A stretch of 64,000 bases of DNA from Lachnospiraceae bacterium (GTDB lineage: Bacteria; Bacillota_A; Clostridia; Lachnospirales; Lachnospiraceae), in the NCBI GenBank assembly GCA_900764695.1, contig CAAFOY010000070.1, positions 25,009 through 89,008 of the forward strand, given 5' to 3'. The translations under genes were made by a program, and so were the position numbers. This document shows, piece by piece, positions 10,101 through 19,242 of this stretch (positions within the stretch are counted from its first letter, which is position 1; each line of letters opens with the position of its first letter). Under the pieces are notes generated by a model. That model made no database searches, was not told where the DNA came from, and saw only the letters and a list, made by a program, of their open reading frames with translations.

Positions 10101-13100
10101 ATATAAATTCTTCATAGTCCTGCTCCTCAATCCATGTTGTTCCAACCCTTACATCAATCTCCGATGCGTCAAGGTCTTTTGGCTGTACCTTTAAAAGTGC
10201 TTCAACATTTCCTGCAAACAATTCTGGATATTGTTCTGCATATTCCTGTGCTTCCTGTAACTTTCTTCGCACATTTCCTGATAGGTACTCATCCGCTGTT
10301 TCCCATCCTGCACTTAAATCTTCTTCATTGTATAAAACAGGATTCAGGAAAATAATTCCCGATAATTCTTCACATATGGCTGCTCCCTTAACTTCTGCTC
10401 TTGCCTGTTCCGATAAGGTTACTCTTTCACCTGCCTGTTCTTCCAGTTCCTTTATCTTTTTACTGATATCCGGCTCATAGATTGAAAGCATAAACGGAAT
10501 ATTTACAGAACCAAACTCATTGATTGAAATATTTAAAGCCTCTATTGCAGTAACAACATTTTCAGGTCTGATATCCGGTTTGATTGTCTGCTTATAAAAC
10601 ATATCTGCCTTTGTGACCTTACCCTCTTCATCCACATTTTCAAGAGAGCATAAAAGCGGATAATCTGCATCATCACGAAAAGCCCTGTCATTGCCTTTTG
10701 AAGTTATCCCACCATATTTTTTTACAAACACATCATACTTTTCATTCAGTACCTTCTGGCTTTCTTTTAATTCCTGTTCACTGCATCCTTCTGTCTGAAT
10801 GTCTATGATATACCTTGTAATTTTTCTTATCTCATCAAGTCCCTTTATTCTTTCTTCTGCCGTTTTGGAGTATTCTTTTAAATACATCTGGGAATTCTGC
10901 CTGTAATAAAGTTTTCCATCCACAAAGGAATAAGTATAGTTTCTGATGTCAGGACTGGCAGCTATGACTTCTAAATTTTCTTCTATTTCCGGTGCAGCAA
11001 AATCTGATATGGAAGCTTCGAGATTTTTCAGTGCACTGCTAAGGCTTTCATACATATTGAAATCCTTAGCATCATTTACGCATACCGTATATCTGCTGTT
11101 TTCTCCATATCTTCCCGTATCGTATTCCATCTTTCCAAGCATCATTTCCGGGTGTTCTGCGAAATAAGAATTAATGGGAATCCCATCATTTGTATATCCA
11201 AGATGAACCCAGTCAGGCTCAATGTCTGTCTGCCTTTCTCTTTTTTTTAAAAACAGAATGTCCGATGTAACCTCTGTTCCTGCATTATCCTTAAATGCTG
11301 TATTAGGAAGTCTTACCGCACCGATAAGTTCTGCTCTCTGTGCAAGATATCTTCTGACATTTGGATTTGCCTTATCCATTGTTCCTTTTGTTGTAATAAA
11401 TGCTGCAACTCCGCCCGGTCTTATCTGGTCAAGTGCCTTTGCTAGAAAATAGTCATGCACACGGAAATTCAGCTTGTTGTATTTTGGATCATATATTTTA
11501 TAATCTCCGAAAGGAACATTTCCGACAGCTGCATCAAAAAAGTTATCAGGGTACTTTGTATCTTCAAACCCCGATATTGTAATATCTGCTCTCTGATATA
11601 GCTGCTTTGCAATTCTTCCGGTTACATCATCCATTTCAACACCGTACAGTCTGCATCTCTGCATGGGTATCGGCATACTTCCAAAAAAGTTTCCAATGCC
11701 CATAGACGGTTCAAGAATGTTTCCCTTTGTCACTCCGAAATCTGCAAGTTTCTGATTGATGCACATGGCAATTTCAGGAGAAGTATAAAAAGCATTATTT
11801 ACGCTTGCTCTTGCGTTCTCATATTCTAAAGGGGAAAGCAGTTCCTTTAATTCTTTATACTGCTTCTCCCATGAACTATTTTTTTCATCAAATACTTCCG
11901 GGATTCCACCCCACCCTGCATATCTAGCCAAAATTTTCTGCTCAGCCATTGTGGCAAGTCTGTTTTCTTCTTCAATCTGTTTCAATGTCCTTATGGCATC
12001 CACGTTCCACTGATATCTTGTCTTCGCACCTCCGGTTTCAAGCTCCCACAGATTATAATGAAAGTTATGCTTTGGGAAAGTTTCAATGTTACTCTGTTCC
12101 TTTCCATCTTTTTTGTTATCCGTAATATGTGGTTTGGTATTTTGTGACTCTGCTGCTATTTCATCACCATACTCTGCCATAGTCACCATCATATCTTCTA
12201 TTGCAGCTTCTTCATCGGTAAGCTCTCTTTCTTCCTCATAGGCGCTCTTTAGTTTCTCCATATCAGGAACAGGCTTTTGATCCATTGCAAGAACTTCGTC
12301 CGGAATGTCATAATCACCGATGGTCTTTTCTTCTTCTATAACTTCCTGATAATAAATTCCTTTGTTTATCAGAACTCTTATTTCTTCCTCAACTGCTTTC
12401 CAGCTTATATATCCTTCCTTTTCGCCCTCTGCATCTCTCCACTGAAATCTCATCCCCTGAGGTTTAAATGTGTCATATCCGTGCAGTCCGTACCCTTCAA
12501 CCGGCCAGCCTGCACCGCCAAGACCAAACTCTTTCTTTACAAGTTTTGCACGCTCTGTCGCACTGTCCACGCTTTTATAAATGTCATACACTCTTTTCTT
12601 CCCATTTTGAAAACCCGTTCCTCTTAACAGAACATTCACAATATAATCATGCGGCACGATTTTTTCTATTTTGGGTGCTATATAAGTGTATTTTCCTTTA
12701 ACTTTTTCTGTATTCTTAAGTTTTGTGTCAGACAGTTTATTATCATCAGCAAAACCTATTTCATTTGTATTTTGGTCAAAGAAAAAGGAAGCCTGTTCAA
12801 AACCTGCTTCCTCTGATTTTCCAAATGAATTTATTTCATCCATTTCTTTATTAAATTCTTCATCAGTCTGCCCATCAGGCTCTCCGGATGATTTTTCTAG
12901 TGGAATCTGTACACTACCTGATGAAGTACCACTTCCTCTGCCATCATCTTTGCCTGCTCCCTTATCTTCCACATTTCCATTGTGGAGAACGGGTTCTCCG
13001 GCTTGTGCTTTTTCAGGTAATCTTTCATCAGTTTGTCCATCAGGCTGTTCGCCTCCGTATCCACTTCTTTCATTTTCTCCGCCAGTCTTCCCAGACGGTA

Positions 13101-14031
13101 CAGTGTGTTGTATCTCATCCTCTCGTTTTCTTTCAGATACTCCGCTGCCATCATTCCGTATCTGCCCACCTGCGTCATGCTCACTTTTTCCTGTGGCATT
13201 TCCAGATTCGGATACATCATTCCGTCCGCTCCCTCGTGATAAGTCAATTTCTTTTCTTCCATCTGTAACTCTCCTTTCGTTTTCAATCCGCCTAACTTTG
13301 TAATTAAACTCTTTAAGAACACTACAGGATACGTCACATACAAGGGAACCAAAACGGTAAATATCATCTTCATCGGATATATTTGTTATAAAACCCATGT
13401 CCTGTTCTTCAGAGGACAGGTCAAAACCGCATCTTGTACCTACTGCATATAAAATGCTCTTATATAACATTTCTTCTGCCGTAAGCCCCTGCGTTTCATT
13501 ATCTTCACCTTTAATCACACCACCTGTAATCCGGTTAAGTTCAGAAATCCTTATTTGGGATTCCTCTTTCATTATAGATCGTATGTTCGATTTTGTATAG
13601 TTCTTTAAGAGATTCATTAAATTATTTCTTCCACTATCGGTATAAGGCTCTATTTTTTTTTCACTTGCCAACTCATCCACAAGACTTTTCAGATTATCAG
13701 AATTCAAATCCCATGTAAGCTTCACATTCTTTCCTGCGGTATCCGATATGTCAAAAACATAACGCATATGCGGTTTTAAAATCTTTGACGGAAAAATTGC
13801 AATACCTCTGCTTCCTCTTTTTACATATCTTCCTACCTTTTTCCATGAATCATAATCTCCCACAAGTGTTGCATTTGGTCTTTGTGCATACACCATAAGA
13901 ACATTGTCAAACTCATACCTGTATATTCTCCCGGTTATCCTTAGAAAGTTCTTCCAGTTATCTGCACTTTTTGTAACATCACGGATAAATTCATCATAGA
14001 GCCTCTGAACCTTGTAATCAGCACTCATCAT
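7141..14031 (-). CDS. ICE-borne ArdC-like/N6-adenine methylase/SNF2 helicase fusion
   Basis: This 2296-residue protein has an ArdC-like N-terminus (about 1-75), a low-complexity Gly/Ser/Glu-rich linker (about 255-400), an adenine methyltransferase-like domain with NVPFGDY near 837 in place of NPPF, and a two-lobe SNF2-type helicase: GAGKS (Walker A) near 1487, DEAH near 1649, and [10 protein letters not shown] near 1982. A helical C-terminus follows. Such giants are common in Tn1549/CTn-like elements of Clostridia and are thought to protect or process transferred DNA; their exact activity is not established. The start ATG-ATG has GGAGG 7 nt upstream and overlaps the MT-A70 gene by 14 nt. The linker DNA also encodes a TnpV-family protein in another frame. 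Confidence 0.88.
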   Translation of the reverse strand: MMSADYKVQRLYDEFIRDVTKSADNWKNFLRITGRIYRYEFDNVLMVYAQRPNATLVGDYDSWKKVGRYVKRGSRGIAIFPSKILKPHMRYVFDISDTAGKNVKLTWDLNSDNLKSLVDELASEKKIEPYTDSGRNNLMNLLKNYTKSNIRSIMKEESQIRISELNRITGGVIKGEDNETQGLTAEEMLYKSILYAVGTRCGFDLSSEEQDMGFITNISDEDDIYRFGSLVCDVSCSVLKEFNYKVRRIENERRVTDGRKEIDLSRGSGRNDVSESGNATGKSEHDAGGQIRNDGSGVSERKREDEIQHTVPSGKTGGENERSGYGGEQPDGQTDERLPEKAQAGEPVLHNGNVEDKGAGKDDGRGSGTSSGSVQIPLEKSSGEPDGQTDEEFNKEMDEINSFGKSEEAGFEQASFFFDQNTNEIGFADDNKLSDTKLKNTEKVKGKYTYIAPKIEKIVPHDYIVNVLLRGTGFQNGKKRVYDIYKSVDSATERAKLVKKEFGLGGAGWPVEGYGLHGYDTFKPQGMRFQWRDAEGEKEGYISWKAVEEEIRVLINKGIYYQEVIEEEKTIGDYDIPDEVLAMDQKPVPDMEKLKSAYEEERELTDEEAAIEDMMVTMAEYGDEIAAESQNTKPHITDNKKDGKEQSNIETFPKHNFHYNLWELETGGAKTRYQWNVDAIRTLKQIEEENRLATMAEQKILARYAGWGGIPEVFDEKNSSWEKQYKELKELLSPLEYENARASVNNAFYTSPEIAMCINQKLADFGVTKGNILEPSMGIGNFFGSMPIPMQRCRLYGVEMDDVTGRIAKQLYQRADITISGFEDTKYPDNFFDAAVGNVPFGDYKIYDPKYNKLNFRVHDYFLAKALDQIRPGGVAAFITTKGTMDKANPNVRRYLAQRAELIGAVRLPNTAFKDNAGTEVTSDILFLKKRERQTDIEPDWVHLGYTNDGIPINSYFAEHPEMMLGKMEYDTGRYGENSRYTVCVNDAKDFNMYESLSSALKNLEASISDFAAPEIEENLEVIAASPDIRNYTYSFVDGKLYYRQNSQMYLKEYSKTAEERIKGLDEIRKITRYIIDIQTEGCSEQELKESQKVLNEKYDVFVKKYGGITSKGNDRAFRDDADYPLLCSLENVDEEGKVTKADMFYKQTIKPDIRPENVVTAIEALNISINEFGSVNIPFMLSIYEPDISKKIKELEEQAGERVTLSEQARAEVKGAAICEELSGIIFLNPVLYNEEDLSAGWETADEYLSGNVRRKLQEAQEYAEQYPELFAGNVEALLKVQPKDLDASEIDVRVGTTWIEEQDYEEFIYELLGTPRRARAVRSTFYSSGIMVHLNKYSMEWFIENKSMDKHSVAASKTYGTGRMDAYSIFEASLNLKTVTVRDRIDDGDGKYHYVVNKNETMLAREKQNLIKDKFREWIFVEPERRKKYVDYYNHTFNNTRLREYDGSALSFPGMNPEIELRPHQKNAIARILLGGNTLLAHCVGAGKSFEMMAACMEQKRLGLANKTVMVVPKPLINQTASEFLRLYPSADILVATERDFEKSRRQQFISRIATGDYDCIIMSHSQFEKIPISAERRERMLNEQIEQISYAIEETKDKNGERWTVKQMEAQKKKLSEQLKSLADEERKDDLITFEELGIDCLMVDEAHNYKNLAIFSKINNVSGISNSGAKKSTDMQLKCQYINEINPGRGIIFATGTPISNTMCEMYVMQSYLQQDTLEQMGIYHFDSWAANFGEVTTALELTVEGSGFRMKSRFNKFTNLPELMNMFKQVADVQTQDMLDLDVPKLRGGNYIIVESEPDWYVRQVMEDFVVRAERIRNGGVDSSVDNFLKITHEARLLGTDARLLDKDAPNNPDGKLNKVVDNVAFEYEKAEGEGKIGCQLIFSDIGTPGGKDFDVYNYVKSELIKRGIPENEIAFIHDAKTDAQREVLFKEMRTGRKKVLIGSTDKCGTGVNVQSHLVALHHIDCPWKPSSIEQREGRGIRQGNENEEVAVYRYVTKETFDAYSWSLVENKQRFISQIMTSRTVSRTCEDIDEATLSYAEIKAVATGNPLIKEKMELDNDLQRLKLLKASYDSQRYTFQDDFMLRYPKLIKAAEEKLKCVRTDIEARDKELLKGDEFAIKLGNMTYTERSDGGTAMLEMLSRCKSGDTYGLGSFRGFELLIEKNYMGVNYMILRGKTEYKVEMSTSPVGNMIKLDNLFNSLNENEEFLIKKIEQYKRDLESSKAEYEKPFAYEKELKDMLKRQAELNAMLDLEKSIDTDSEVICPPENEKSGKVAEDISEYREDENRGRR
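12897..13262 (-). CDS. TnpV-family transposon-encoded protein, nested in the SNF2 gene
   Basis: A 121-residue frame lies wholly inside the SNF2 helicase gene, on the same strand but in another frame. It matches the layout of the TnpV family: a short start with [18 protein letters not shown], then [27 protein letters not shown], and a C-terminal block [17 protein letters not shown] ending in VVY. Its ATG at 13262 has a textbook AAAGGAGAG site 6 nt upstream, although this lies inside the helicase coding sequence. TnpV proteins occur in clostridial conjugative elements and have no known function. The helicase frame over this stretch is a disordered-looking linker, which could tolerate the second frame. 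The chance that this is a mere shadow is small given the motif match and start site. Confidence 0.75.
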   Translation of the reverse strand: MEEKKLTYHEGADGMMYPNLEMPQEKVSMTQVGRYGMMAAEYLKENERMRYNTLYRLGRLAEKMKEVDTEANSLMDKLMKDYLKKHKPENPFSTMEMWKIREQAKMMAEEVVLHQVVYRFH

Positions 14032-14605
14032 TAATTACCTCCACTAAAGCATCCCTTATGTCCTCTCCATCAATCTCATCTCCAAGACAGTCCCAGCCTT
14101 TTACTGTTTCCCTTGCAAAAAGTTCAATGCGTGGCACATCACCGCAAAGTTCCACTATACGATCTCGTATTTCAGAAGGCTTTCTGCTGTGTTCCATTAC
14201 TCTTGCATCGCATACCTGCGGAACTGCCTTTGACACACGCTTTGGATGTCCTTTGGTTCCGATAAGACACACTTCCGAATTAGAACGTGTCCAAAAACCA
14301 AGTCCCATGAAATATGTGTCTTTTTTCTTATTTCTTTTTACCCAGTTAAAACCGCATGTCTTATAGGTAAAGCCCCAGCTTTCCATAACGGATATTCCCT
14401 CTTTAAGACACGGAAACGTAATCCACAAAAACAGCACACAGTCATCATCTGCAATCTCACCTACCGGAAGGGAACGTATGTCATCAATGTTCATCGTGTG
14501 GTAATGATTTTCTGCGCTTCTGCTCTTCCCCTTTTTAGAATAAACACGGTACTGCCACGGAGGATCAGCATAAATAATCTTATATTTCTTTCCCATCTTA
14601 ATCAC
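14018..14605 (-). CDS. MT-A70 family adenine N6-methyltransferase
   Basis: The 195-residue protein carries the MT-A70 catalytic motif DPPW (residues about 15-18, in [18 protein letters not shown]) and the downstream block [13 protein letters not shown]. These enzymes put a methyl group on N6 of adenine in DNA or RNA; the copies in mobile elements are thought to methylate DNA and avoid restriction. A start at Met4, preceded by AAGGTGATT, is also possible. The gene overlaps its neighbours on both sides by 8 and 14 nt, so it is translated with the small gene before it and the SNF2 helicase gene after it. The helicase also carries a methylase domain. Confidence 0.88.
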   Translation of the reverse strand: MIKMGKKYKIIYADPPWQYRVYSKKGKSRSAENHYHTMNIDDIRSLPVGEIADDDCVLFLWITFPCLKEGISVMESWGFTYKTCGFNWVKRNKKKDTYFMGLGFWTRSNSEVCLIGTKGHPKRVSKAVPQVCDARVMEHSRKPSEIRDRIVELCGDVPRIELFARETVKGWDCLGDEIDGEDIRDALVEVINDEC

Positions 14606-14948
14606 CTTCTTCCGGTTCTAAAAGATTTGTATATTTTCTGTATTCCTCATTATCAAGGTCAATGATAAATGTATTTCCGCCTCTCTTCATTTTCTTTGAC
14701 AGCTTTTTTGCAATACGGAGCATCACAAAGTTATCCTTTGACATCTTAATGCTTTGTTTAAATTCAATATCATTATCACCGTCAATTATCTTCTGCTGCT
14801 TTTCTATGCTTTCTGCAATCTTTTTTCTTAATACCTCTGCATCATTTAAAGACAGTGCAACACTCTTTCTTTCAGATTTGCTTCTGCCCCATTCTTTATG
14901 AAGTTCCCTTATTAAAAACTCCATGTCTTTTATATATGTTTCTTTCAT
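14598..14948 (-). CDS. Hypothetical protein upstream of the methyltransferase
   Basis: The 116-residue, highly charged protein is predicted to be mostly helical in its first 60 residues, with a Lys/Glu-rich pattern typical of coiled coils, and ends in a short acidic tail. No family is recognised. It has a GGAGG site 5 nt upstream of ATG and overlaps the methyltransferase gene by 8 nt, so it belongs to the methyltransferase-helicase-SpoVG operon. That operon starts here, just past a hairpin terminator. It may be a DNA-binding accessory, but nothing in the sequence proves it. Confidence 0.6.
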   Translation of the reverse strand: MKETYIKDMEFLIRELHKEWGRSKSERKSVALSLNDAEVLRKKIAESIEKQQKIIDGDNDIEFKQSIKMSKDNFVMLRIAKKLSKKMKRGGNTFIIDLDNEEYRKYTNLLEPEEGD

Positions 14949-14964
14949 CTTTCCTCCAATCCAA

Positions 14965-14991
14965 AAAGCAGAACCTTTTTGGCTCTGCTCT
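14965..14991 (-). terminator. Hairpin terminator after the NlpC/P60 gene
   Basis: AGCAGAACC and GGCTCTGCT pair around a TTTTT loop with one G-U/A-C type mismatch; on the minus strand the stem is followed by a UUUUU run. It separates the NlpC/P60 gene from the methyltransferase operon. Confidence 0.75.
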
Positions 14992-15001
14992 TTTACTGTT
15001 T

Positions 15002-16705
15002 CTATTTCTTTTTATCTGGTCTTCCAATCATCACAAGACCTCCATTATGATAGTCCTGAATGACAACACCTGTTGCTTCATCAACCGCTTCCACTATCTT
15101 TCCGTCACCGACATAAATTCCAACGTGACTGATATTTTTATATCTTCCATTATTGGAATAACTGTAAAATATTAAATCTCCGGGTTTCAGATTTTTCTCT
15201 TTTACGGTACATTTGTTATTACTGCACCACTGTGCCTCTGCTGCCGCAGTATTGGAACCACCCGTCATTATGGAAATACCTGCGCTGTTCCATGCATAGT
15301 AGGCAAGAGATGAACAGTCAAAATGTGTACCCGAATTTCTAAGTGGCTGGCTGTATGGATAACCTACCTTTGACAAAGCAAAGGTTACTGCCGTCCTTGC
15401 TTTTCCATCCGCTATTTTTTCTGTAATTGCATCAATTTCACTCTGTGACAGGGAAGATTTCTTATTGCCTCCGCTCTGTGTACCTGTATTTCCACCGGCA
15501 ATCCCAAGAGCCGCCATGCTTTCCTGACTCATCAGGGAATTAAGAAGATTTATTTCATCCTCGCTCATACTGTACTCTGTTTCCATCTGATAATAAGTTT
15601 TGAACGTCACATTTACATACAGTACCTTCTTTTTTACTTTCTTTCCCTCATCATTTTTGATTTTTTCTTCCCCTGTGGATATGGTGTATGTACACATATC
15701 GTCAAATACGGATTTTAAGTTAGCCTTTCCTGTTTCATCCATAACCGTCGCAGTATTTCCCACACCGTACTTCACCATATAGACACTCATGACATCATAA
15801 TAATTTGACGGTGCTGATAATGTTCCTTCATAGTCAACATATACGATTTTTCCAATGTCACAGTCCTTATGCTCCGTCACAAGAATATTGATGTCCCTGT
15901 TAAATTCAGCCATATACTGGCTTGTGACCGTCATTACCGTATCTCCACTTTCTAATGGTGGGAAAAATATAGAAAACGGTGAGTTATATATAAGTGCCAC
16001 TACAAGTGATATGATTATTGCAGCCACACCGATTATCAGAAGTAGTCCTAATACAATCGGAAGAAGCAACAACCCCACTTTTACTGCAATCATTTTTACA
16101 ACATCTCCCACACCACTTCCGGTATCCTCTATGCCTGCTTTGCCTGATATTCCTGTTCCTGCACTCTTTAACTTTTCTATAACAAGGGCAAGTTTTCTTT
16201 TTTTTACGTTTTTGTCTTTACTGCTGCTTCCACTATTTTTATGGCTTTTCGGTTTATCCTTTCCTGTTCTGTTTGATTCGGATTTTACACCGCCATTTTG
16301 ATAATGAATTTTTCTCTCCTTAACCTGACTTTCAGATTTTTTTGAGTCATCGCTGTGGATTTTCTTTTTATCTGGCTTTTTCTTTTCTCTTATACTTTTT
16401 ACCTGTGTCTCTTTTATATGCCTTTTCTTTATTTGTTCCCTTACAGTCTTTCCGGTCTTTTTTGCAGTTTTTGTTACCGGACTTGTAATAACTGCTGCGG
16501 TCATTAAAGCACTTTCCGCTTCCTCACTGCCTTCTAACTGGTTAAGTGTAGCTTTGACACCTTTCCTTGTTGTCACTTCCACACCGGTTTTTAAAATGCT
16601 TTTCTTATCCTTAATTACCTTTCTTTTATCGGTGTCATTTCTTCTGAAATTTGGCATGTCACGGCTGTGAATATGCCTTTCCTGCTTCTTATTTTTCTTT
16701 TTCAT
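15002..16705 (-). CDS. Conjugal transfer NlpC/P60 peptidoglycan hydrolase
   Basis: The protein of about 567 residues has a long Lys-rich N-terminus (about 1-190), one membrane segment (about 200-235), an extracytoplasmic middle part, and a C-terminal NlpC/P60 domain. The catalytic cysteine is in HFDCSSL near 463 and the histidine in SHVGIYVGDG near 527. It is the VirB1-like wall hydrolase expected in Gram-positive type IV secretion systems, opening peptidoglycan for the channel. The start at 16705 is chosen because AGGAGG lies 5 nt upstream; the longer frame to 16732 has no such site. It normally follows VirB4 in Tn1549-like elements; here a KAP NTPase gene and terminator come between. Confidence 0.88.
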   Translation of the reverse strand: MKKKNKKQERHIHSRDMPNFRRNDTDKRKVIKDKKSILKTGVEVTTRKGVKATLNQLEGSEEAESALMTAAVITSPVTKTAKKTGKTVREQIKKRHIKETQVKSIREKKKPDKKKIHSDDSKKSESQVKERKIHYQNGGVKSESNRTGKDKPKSHKNSGSSSKDKNVKKRKLALVIEKLKSAGTGISGKAGIEDTGSGVGDVVKMIAVKVGLLLLPIVLGLLLIIGVAAIIISLVVALIYNSPFSIFFPPLESGDTVMTVTSQYMAEFNRDINILVTEHKDCDIGKIVYVDYEGTLSAPSNYYDVMSVYMVKYGVGNTATVMDETGKANLKSVFDDMCTYTISTGEEKIKNDEGKKVKKKVLYVNVTFKTYYQMETEYSMSEDEINLLNSLMSQESMAALGIAGGNTGTQSGGNKKSSLSQSEIDAITEKIADGKARTAVTFALSKVGYPYSQPLRNSGTHFDCSSLAYYAWNSAGISIMTGGSNTAAAEAQWCSNNKCTVKEKNLKPGDLIFYSYSNNGRYKNISHVGIYVGDGKIVEAVDEATGVVIQDYHNGGLVMIGRPDKKK

Positions 16706-16725
16706 TTTTCCTCCTGAAATAAAGA

Positions 16726-16757
16726 AAGCCACTACAAATTTTGCTTTGTAATGGCTT
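16726..16757 (-). terminator. Hairpin terminator after the KAP NTPase gene
   Basis: AAGCCACTACAAA and TTTGTAATGGCTT form a 13-bp stem with one mismatch around a TTTTGC loop; on the minus strand UCUUUAUU follows. It lies 90 nt past the KAP gene and just before the NlpC/P60 ribosome binding site. Confidence 0.65.
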
Positions 16758-16846
16758 AAAATTTTTTCGTGATATTATTCAATTATTTCATTCACTTACT
16801 TTTTATTATACTTGAATTATCAAGGTGTCTATTTTTAAGATATTAT

Positions 16847-18973
16847 TTACTCCGCTATATCTTTCCTTTTAAGCAAATTCGCATATTTACACATATCAGC
16901 TTGTAATCTTCTTAATGCTATTTCTTTAGTTCTACTTTTATTTTCATTAAGTGATTCCATTTTATATTTACATATAGCTTTTACTATTTCATAGTCTACA
17001 GAATAAAAATCTACAAGATTTGAAAATGAATAAACATTTTCTACAGCATCACAAAAAAAACTTATCTCTTTTGGACTTGCAAGTTTAAATTTCTCAATTA
17101 ACTTATTATACTCAAACAAAGATAAAAACTTTCCTTGTTTCTGAAACTCTAAGCTATTGTTTTTACAAAACACTTCTAATTGTTCATTCCATTGCATATC
17201 AAATATTTTTGTGCCATTTTCATCTACGATTGCATCATCCAATTCATCTCGTTCAATCATTTCAATTAATGGCATTGTTAAGCATCTATACTCATAAGCA
17301 AACTCTTTATCTTCTGACAAAACACATATCATTTCTTTCGTAAGTTTATTTTCACTTTCATTAAGATATTCAACCATTAAATCAATAAATTCTGAAATAT
17401 CATATATTTCCCAATCTTCATATTGATGCCTTACGACTTCCTTTTGTTTACCCAAAGACATTCCTACAAACTGACCACTTTCTGTAGAATCATAAAGTCT
17501 GCCTTTTTGTTTTTGATTTTCACTAGTAATTAACCCAAAATTAGGATTGTTTATGCGCATCAGTGTAAGGATTATATCTTTAAATTCTTGTGGATAATAT
17601 TTTTTGTGTTCTAACTCTTTCTTCATTTGTAAAATAAGTTGTTTTACCTCATCATCTTGTAATAAATACCACTCATATAGACTGTTAAGTGCTAATAATC
17701 GATGTTCATTTGTTTGTTCTAATGCTTTTTTTGACTCAACCTTTTGATTTATAACTTTTTGAATATCTGCATAGACTACTTCCTTATCAATACATTGTGT
17801 TTTCCAATACTCATTCACAAATGCATATCCATATATTTTTGTACGCTGTATTGCAAACAATCTGTTGTTCACGCATCCATAACGAGTATTTTTAGGCCAA
17901 TTGTACTCATCTATCCCATTTGTTCTTCTTATAGCAGAATATACTGTATACAACACAATCGTTTTTAGTTCATCCCTTAGAATTACTTTATCTGATATTC
18001 TGTCTTGTTCAATTGAGGAAATAATATCCTCAATTGCAATAAATGAAACAATTAATGTTCTTAAATTTCGATTTCCTTCTTGCTCAAATAAATCAAAAAT
18101 ATCTTGGCTGCTTTCTTCAACTATTTTTTGTACATTTTTATCCTTAATATATTCTGATATTATCTCATCAAATGACTCCTTAATTGAAATACTATATGGT
18201 ACCGTTAATCCAATTAATTTTTCTCTAGTTCTTTCGTATGTTGTTTTCCTGCCAAAATAATGACGAGTTATCTTGGCTAATTCTTCACGATTTATTTTAT
18301 TATCGGATTCTTTTTGACTTTCATTTATGACATTTCTATTTTTTCTTTCTATTAAGTTTTCTACATCAAGTCTGCTGTTCAATGCAATTTCATATTTTAA
18401 TGCCATTGCAATTTCATCTTCATCTCTATTTATTTCTTGTTCATTTGCGACTAATATAATTTTATATTCCTTATTCTCAGACAAATTATTAAGAAATCCC
18501 ATCAACTCAATAATATCAATTTGACATCTTTCAATATCATCAAAAATAAGAAGTGGTTTTTTGTCCTTACCGATGCTCTGTTCAAGCATATTTTTTGCCA
18601 TATCAGCAACATTACCATCTGTTCCCATCTTGTTTTCCAAAAATTTAATGGCATTTTTTCCCAATAATTCGATCCTCTTTATTAGTGCATCACTTACTAT
18701 GTCAATTTTTTCTGTTTTATCTTCTACTACTTTTTCTATCCATTTTTCATAAATTAAATCTTGTATTTTTTCTATGTCAGAAACACCATATAAAGATATT
18801 TGATATATCTGAAATTTATTTTTATTGATTTGAGGAATCAATTTATTATTAATAAAAAATGTTTTCCCACATCCCCATTCACCATTTAAAAGTATTGCTT
18901 GTTTTTTTCTATCATCTTCAATATATTCTCTAATTATATTTATTGTTTCTTCTATAGAAAGTAATCTAGGCAT
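16847..18973 (-). CDS. KAP-family P-loop NTPase
   Basis: The protein of 708 residues has a Walker A GEWGCGKT near residue 34 and a Walker B LLIFDDIERC near 143, the KAP-family pattern with Asp-Asp-Ile-Glu-Arg, followed by a long helical C-terminal region without membrane segments. KAP ATPases in mobile DNA are frequent in phage-defence loci, but their triggers are unknown. The start at 18973 has GAGGAGG 8 nt upstream; the longer frame to 19054 is less likely. The gene sits between VirB4 and NlpC, where Tn1549-type elements normally have no gene, and has its own promoter-like region and terminator. Its base composition is AT-richer than the transfer genes, so it is probably acquired cargo. Confidence 0.8.
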   Translation of the reverse strand: MPRLLSIEETINIIREYIEDDRKKQAILLNGEWGCGKTFFINNKLIPQINKNKFQIYQISLYGVSDIEKIQDLIYEKWIEKVVEDKTEKIDIVSDALIKRIELLGKNAIKFLENKMGTDGNVADMAKNMLEQSIGKDKKPLLIFDDIERCQIDIIELMGFLNNLSENKEYKIILVANEQEINRDEDEIAMALKYEIALNSRLDVENLIERKNRNVINESQKESDNKINREELAKITRHYFGRKTTYERTREKLIGLTVPYSISIKESFDEIISEYIKDKNVQKIVEESSQDIFDLFEQEGNRNLRTLIVSFIAIEDIISSIEQDRISDKVILRDELKTIVLYTVYSAIRRTNGIDEYNWPKNTRYGCVNNRLFAIQRTKIYGYAFVNEYWKTQCIDKEVVYADIQKVINQKVESKKALEQTNEHRLLALNSLYEWYLLQDDEVKQLILQMKKELEHKKYYPQEFKDIILTLMRINNPNFGLITSENQKQKGRLYDSTESGQFVGMSLGKQKEVVRHQYEDWEIYDISEFIDLMVEYLNESENKLTKEMICVLSEDKEFAYEYRCLTMPLIEMIERDELDDAIVDENGTKIFDMQWNEQLEVFCKNNSLEFQKQGKFLSLFEYNKLIEKFKLASPKEISFFCDAVENVYSFSNLVDFYSVDYEIVKAICKYKMESLNENKSRTKEIALRRLQADMCKYANLLKRKDIAE

Positions 18974-19160
18974 TTTATCATCCTCCTCATTGTAGTTTTC
19001 ATATTTGTATCTTTCAATAATTAGACATAATTTTATTATCTTTGCACTAATCACACAATAACAAACATAAAATAATATGCATAATATTTCATTACATATG
19101 CTCTGGAATCCTTAAAAAAAATACTAACTAAAATAAGATAATTATAGTATTGCATTTACT

Positions 19161-19202
19161 ATTATACTGTTTGATTAAATATTAACATATGATTTAATAT
19201 TT
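19161..19202 (-). promoter_or_regulatory. Putative promoter and operator of the KAP NTPase gene
   Basis: On the minus strand a TATAAT box lies at 19166-19161. Immediately upstream is a palindrome, AAATATTAA (19177-19185) with TTAATATTT (19194-19202), over the place where a -35 box would sit; no good -35 box is visible. A second TATAAT lies at 19146-19141. A repressor binding the palindrome is a guess from position. Confidence 0.35.
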
Positions 19203-19242
19203 ATCCACACACAGTATCCTACAGATATCTGTTCTTTATCCT

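Noticed and set aside
12686..13303. Plus-strand open frames opposite the helicase linker
   Set aside because: Pro/Ser-rich shadows of the Gly/Glu-rich linker; no start site and no family.
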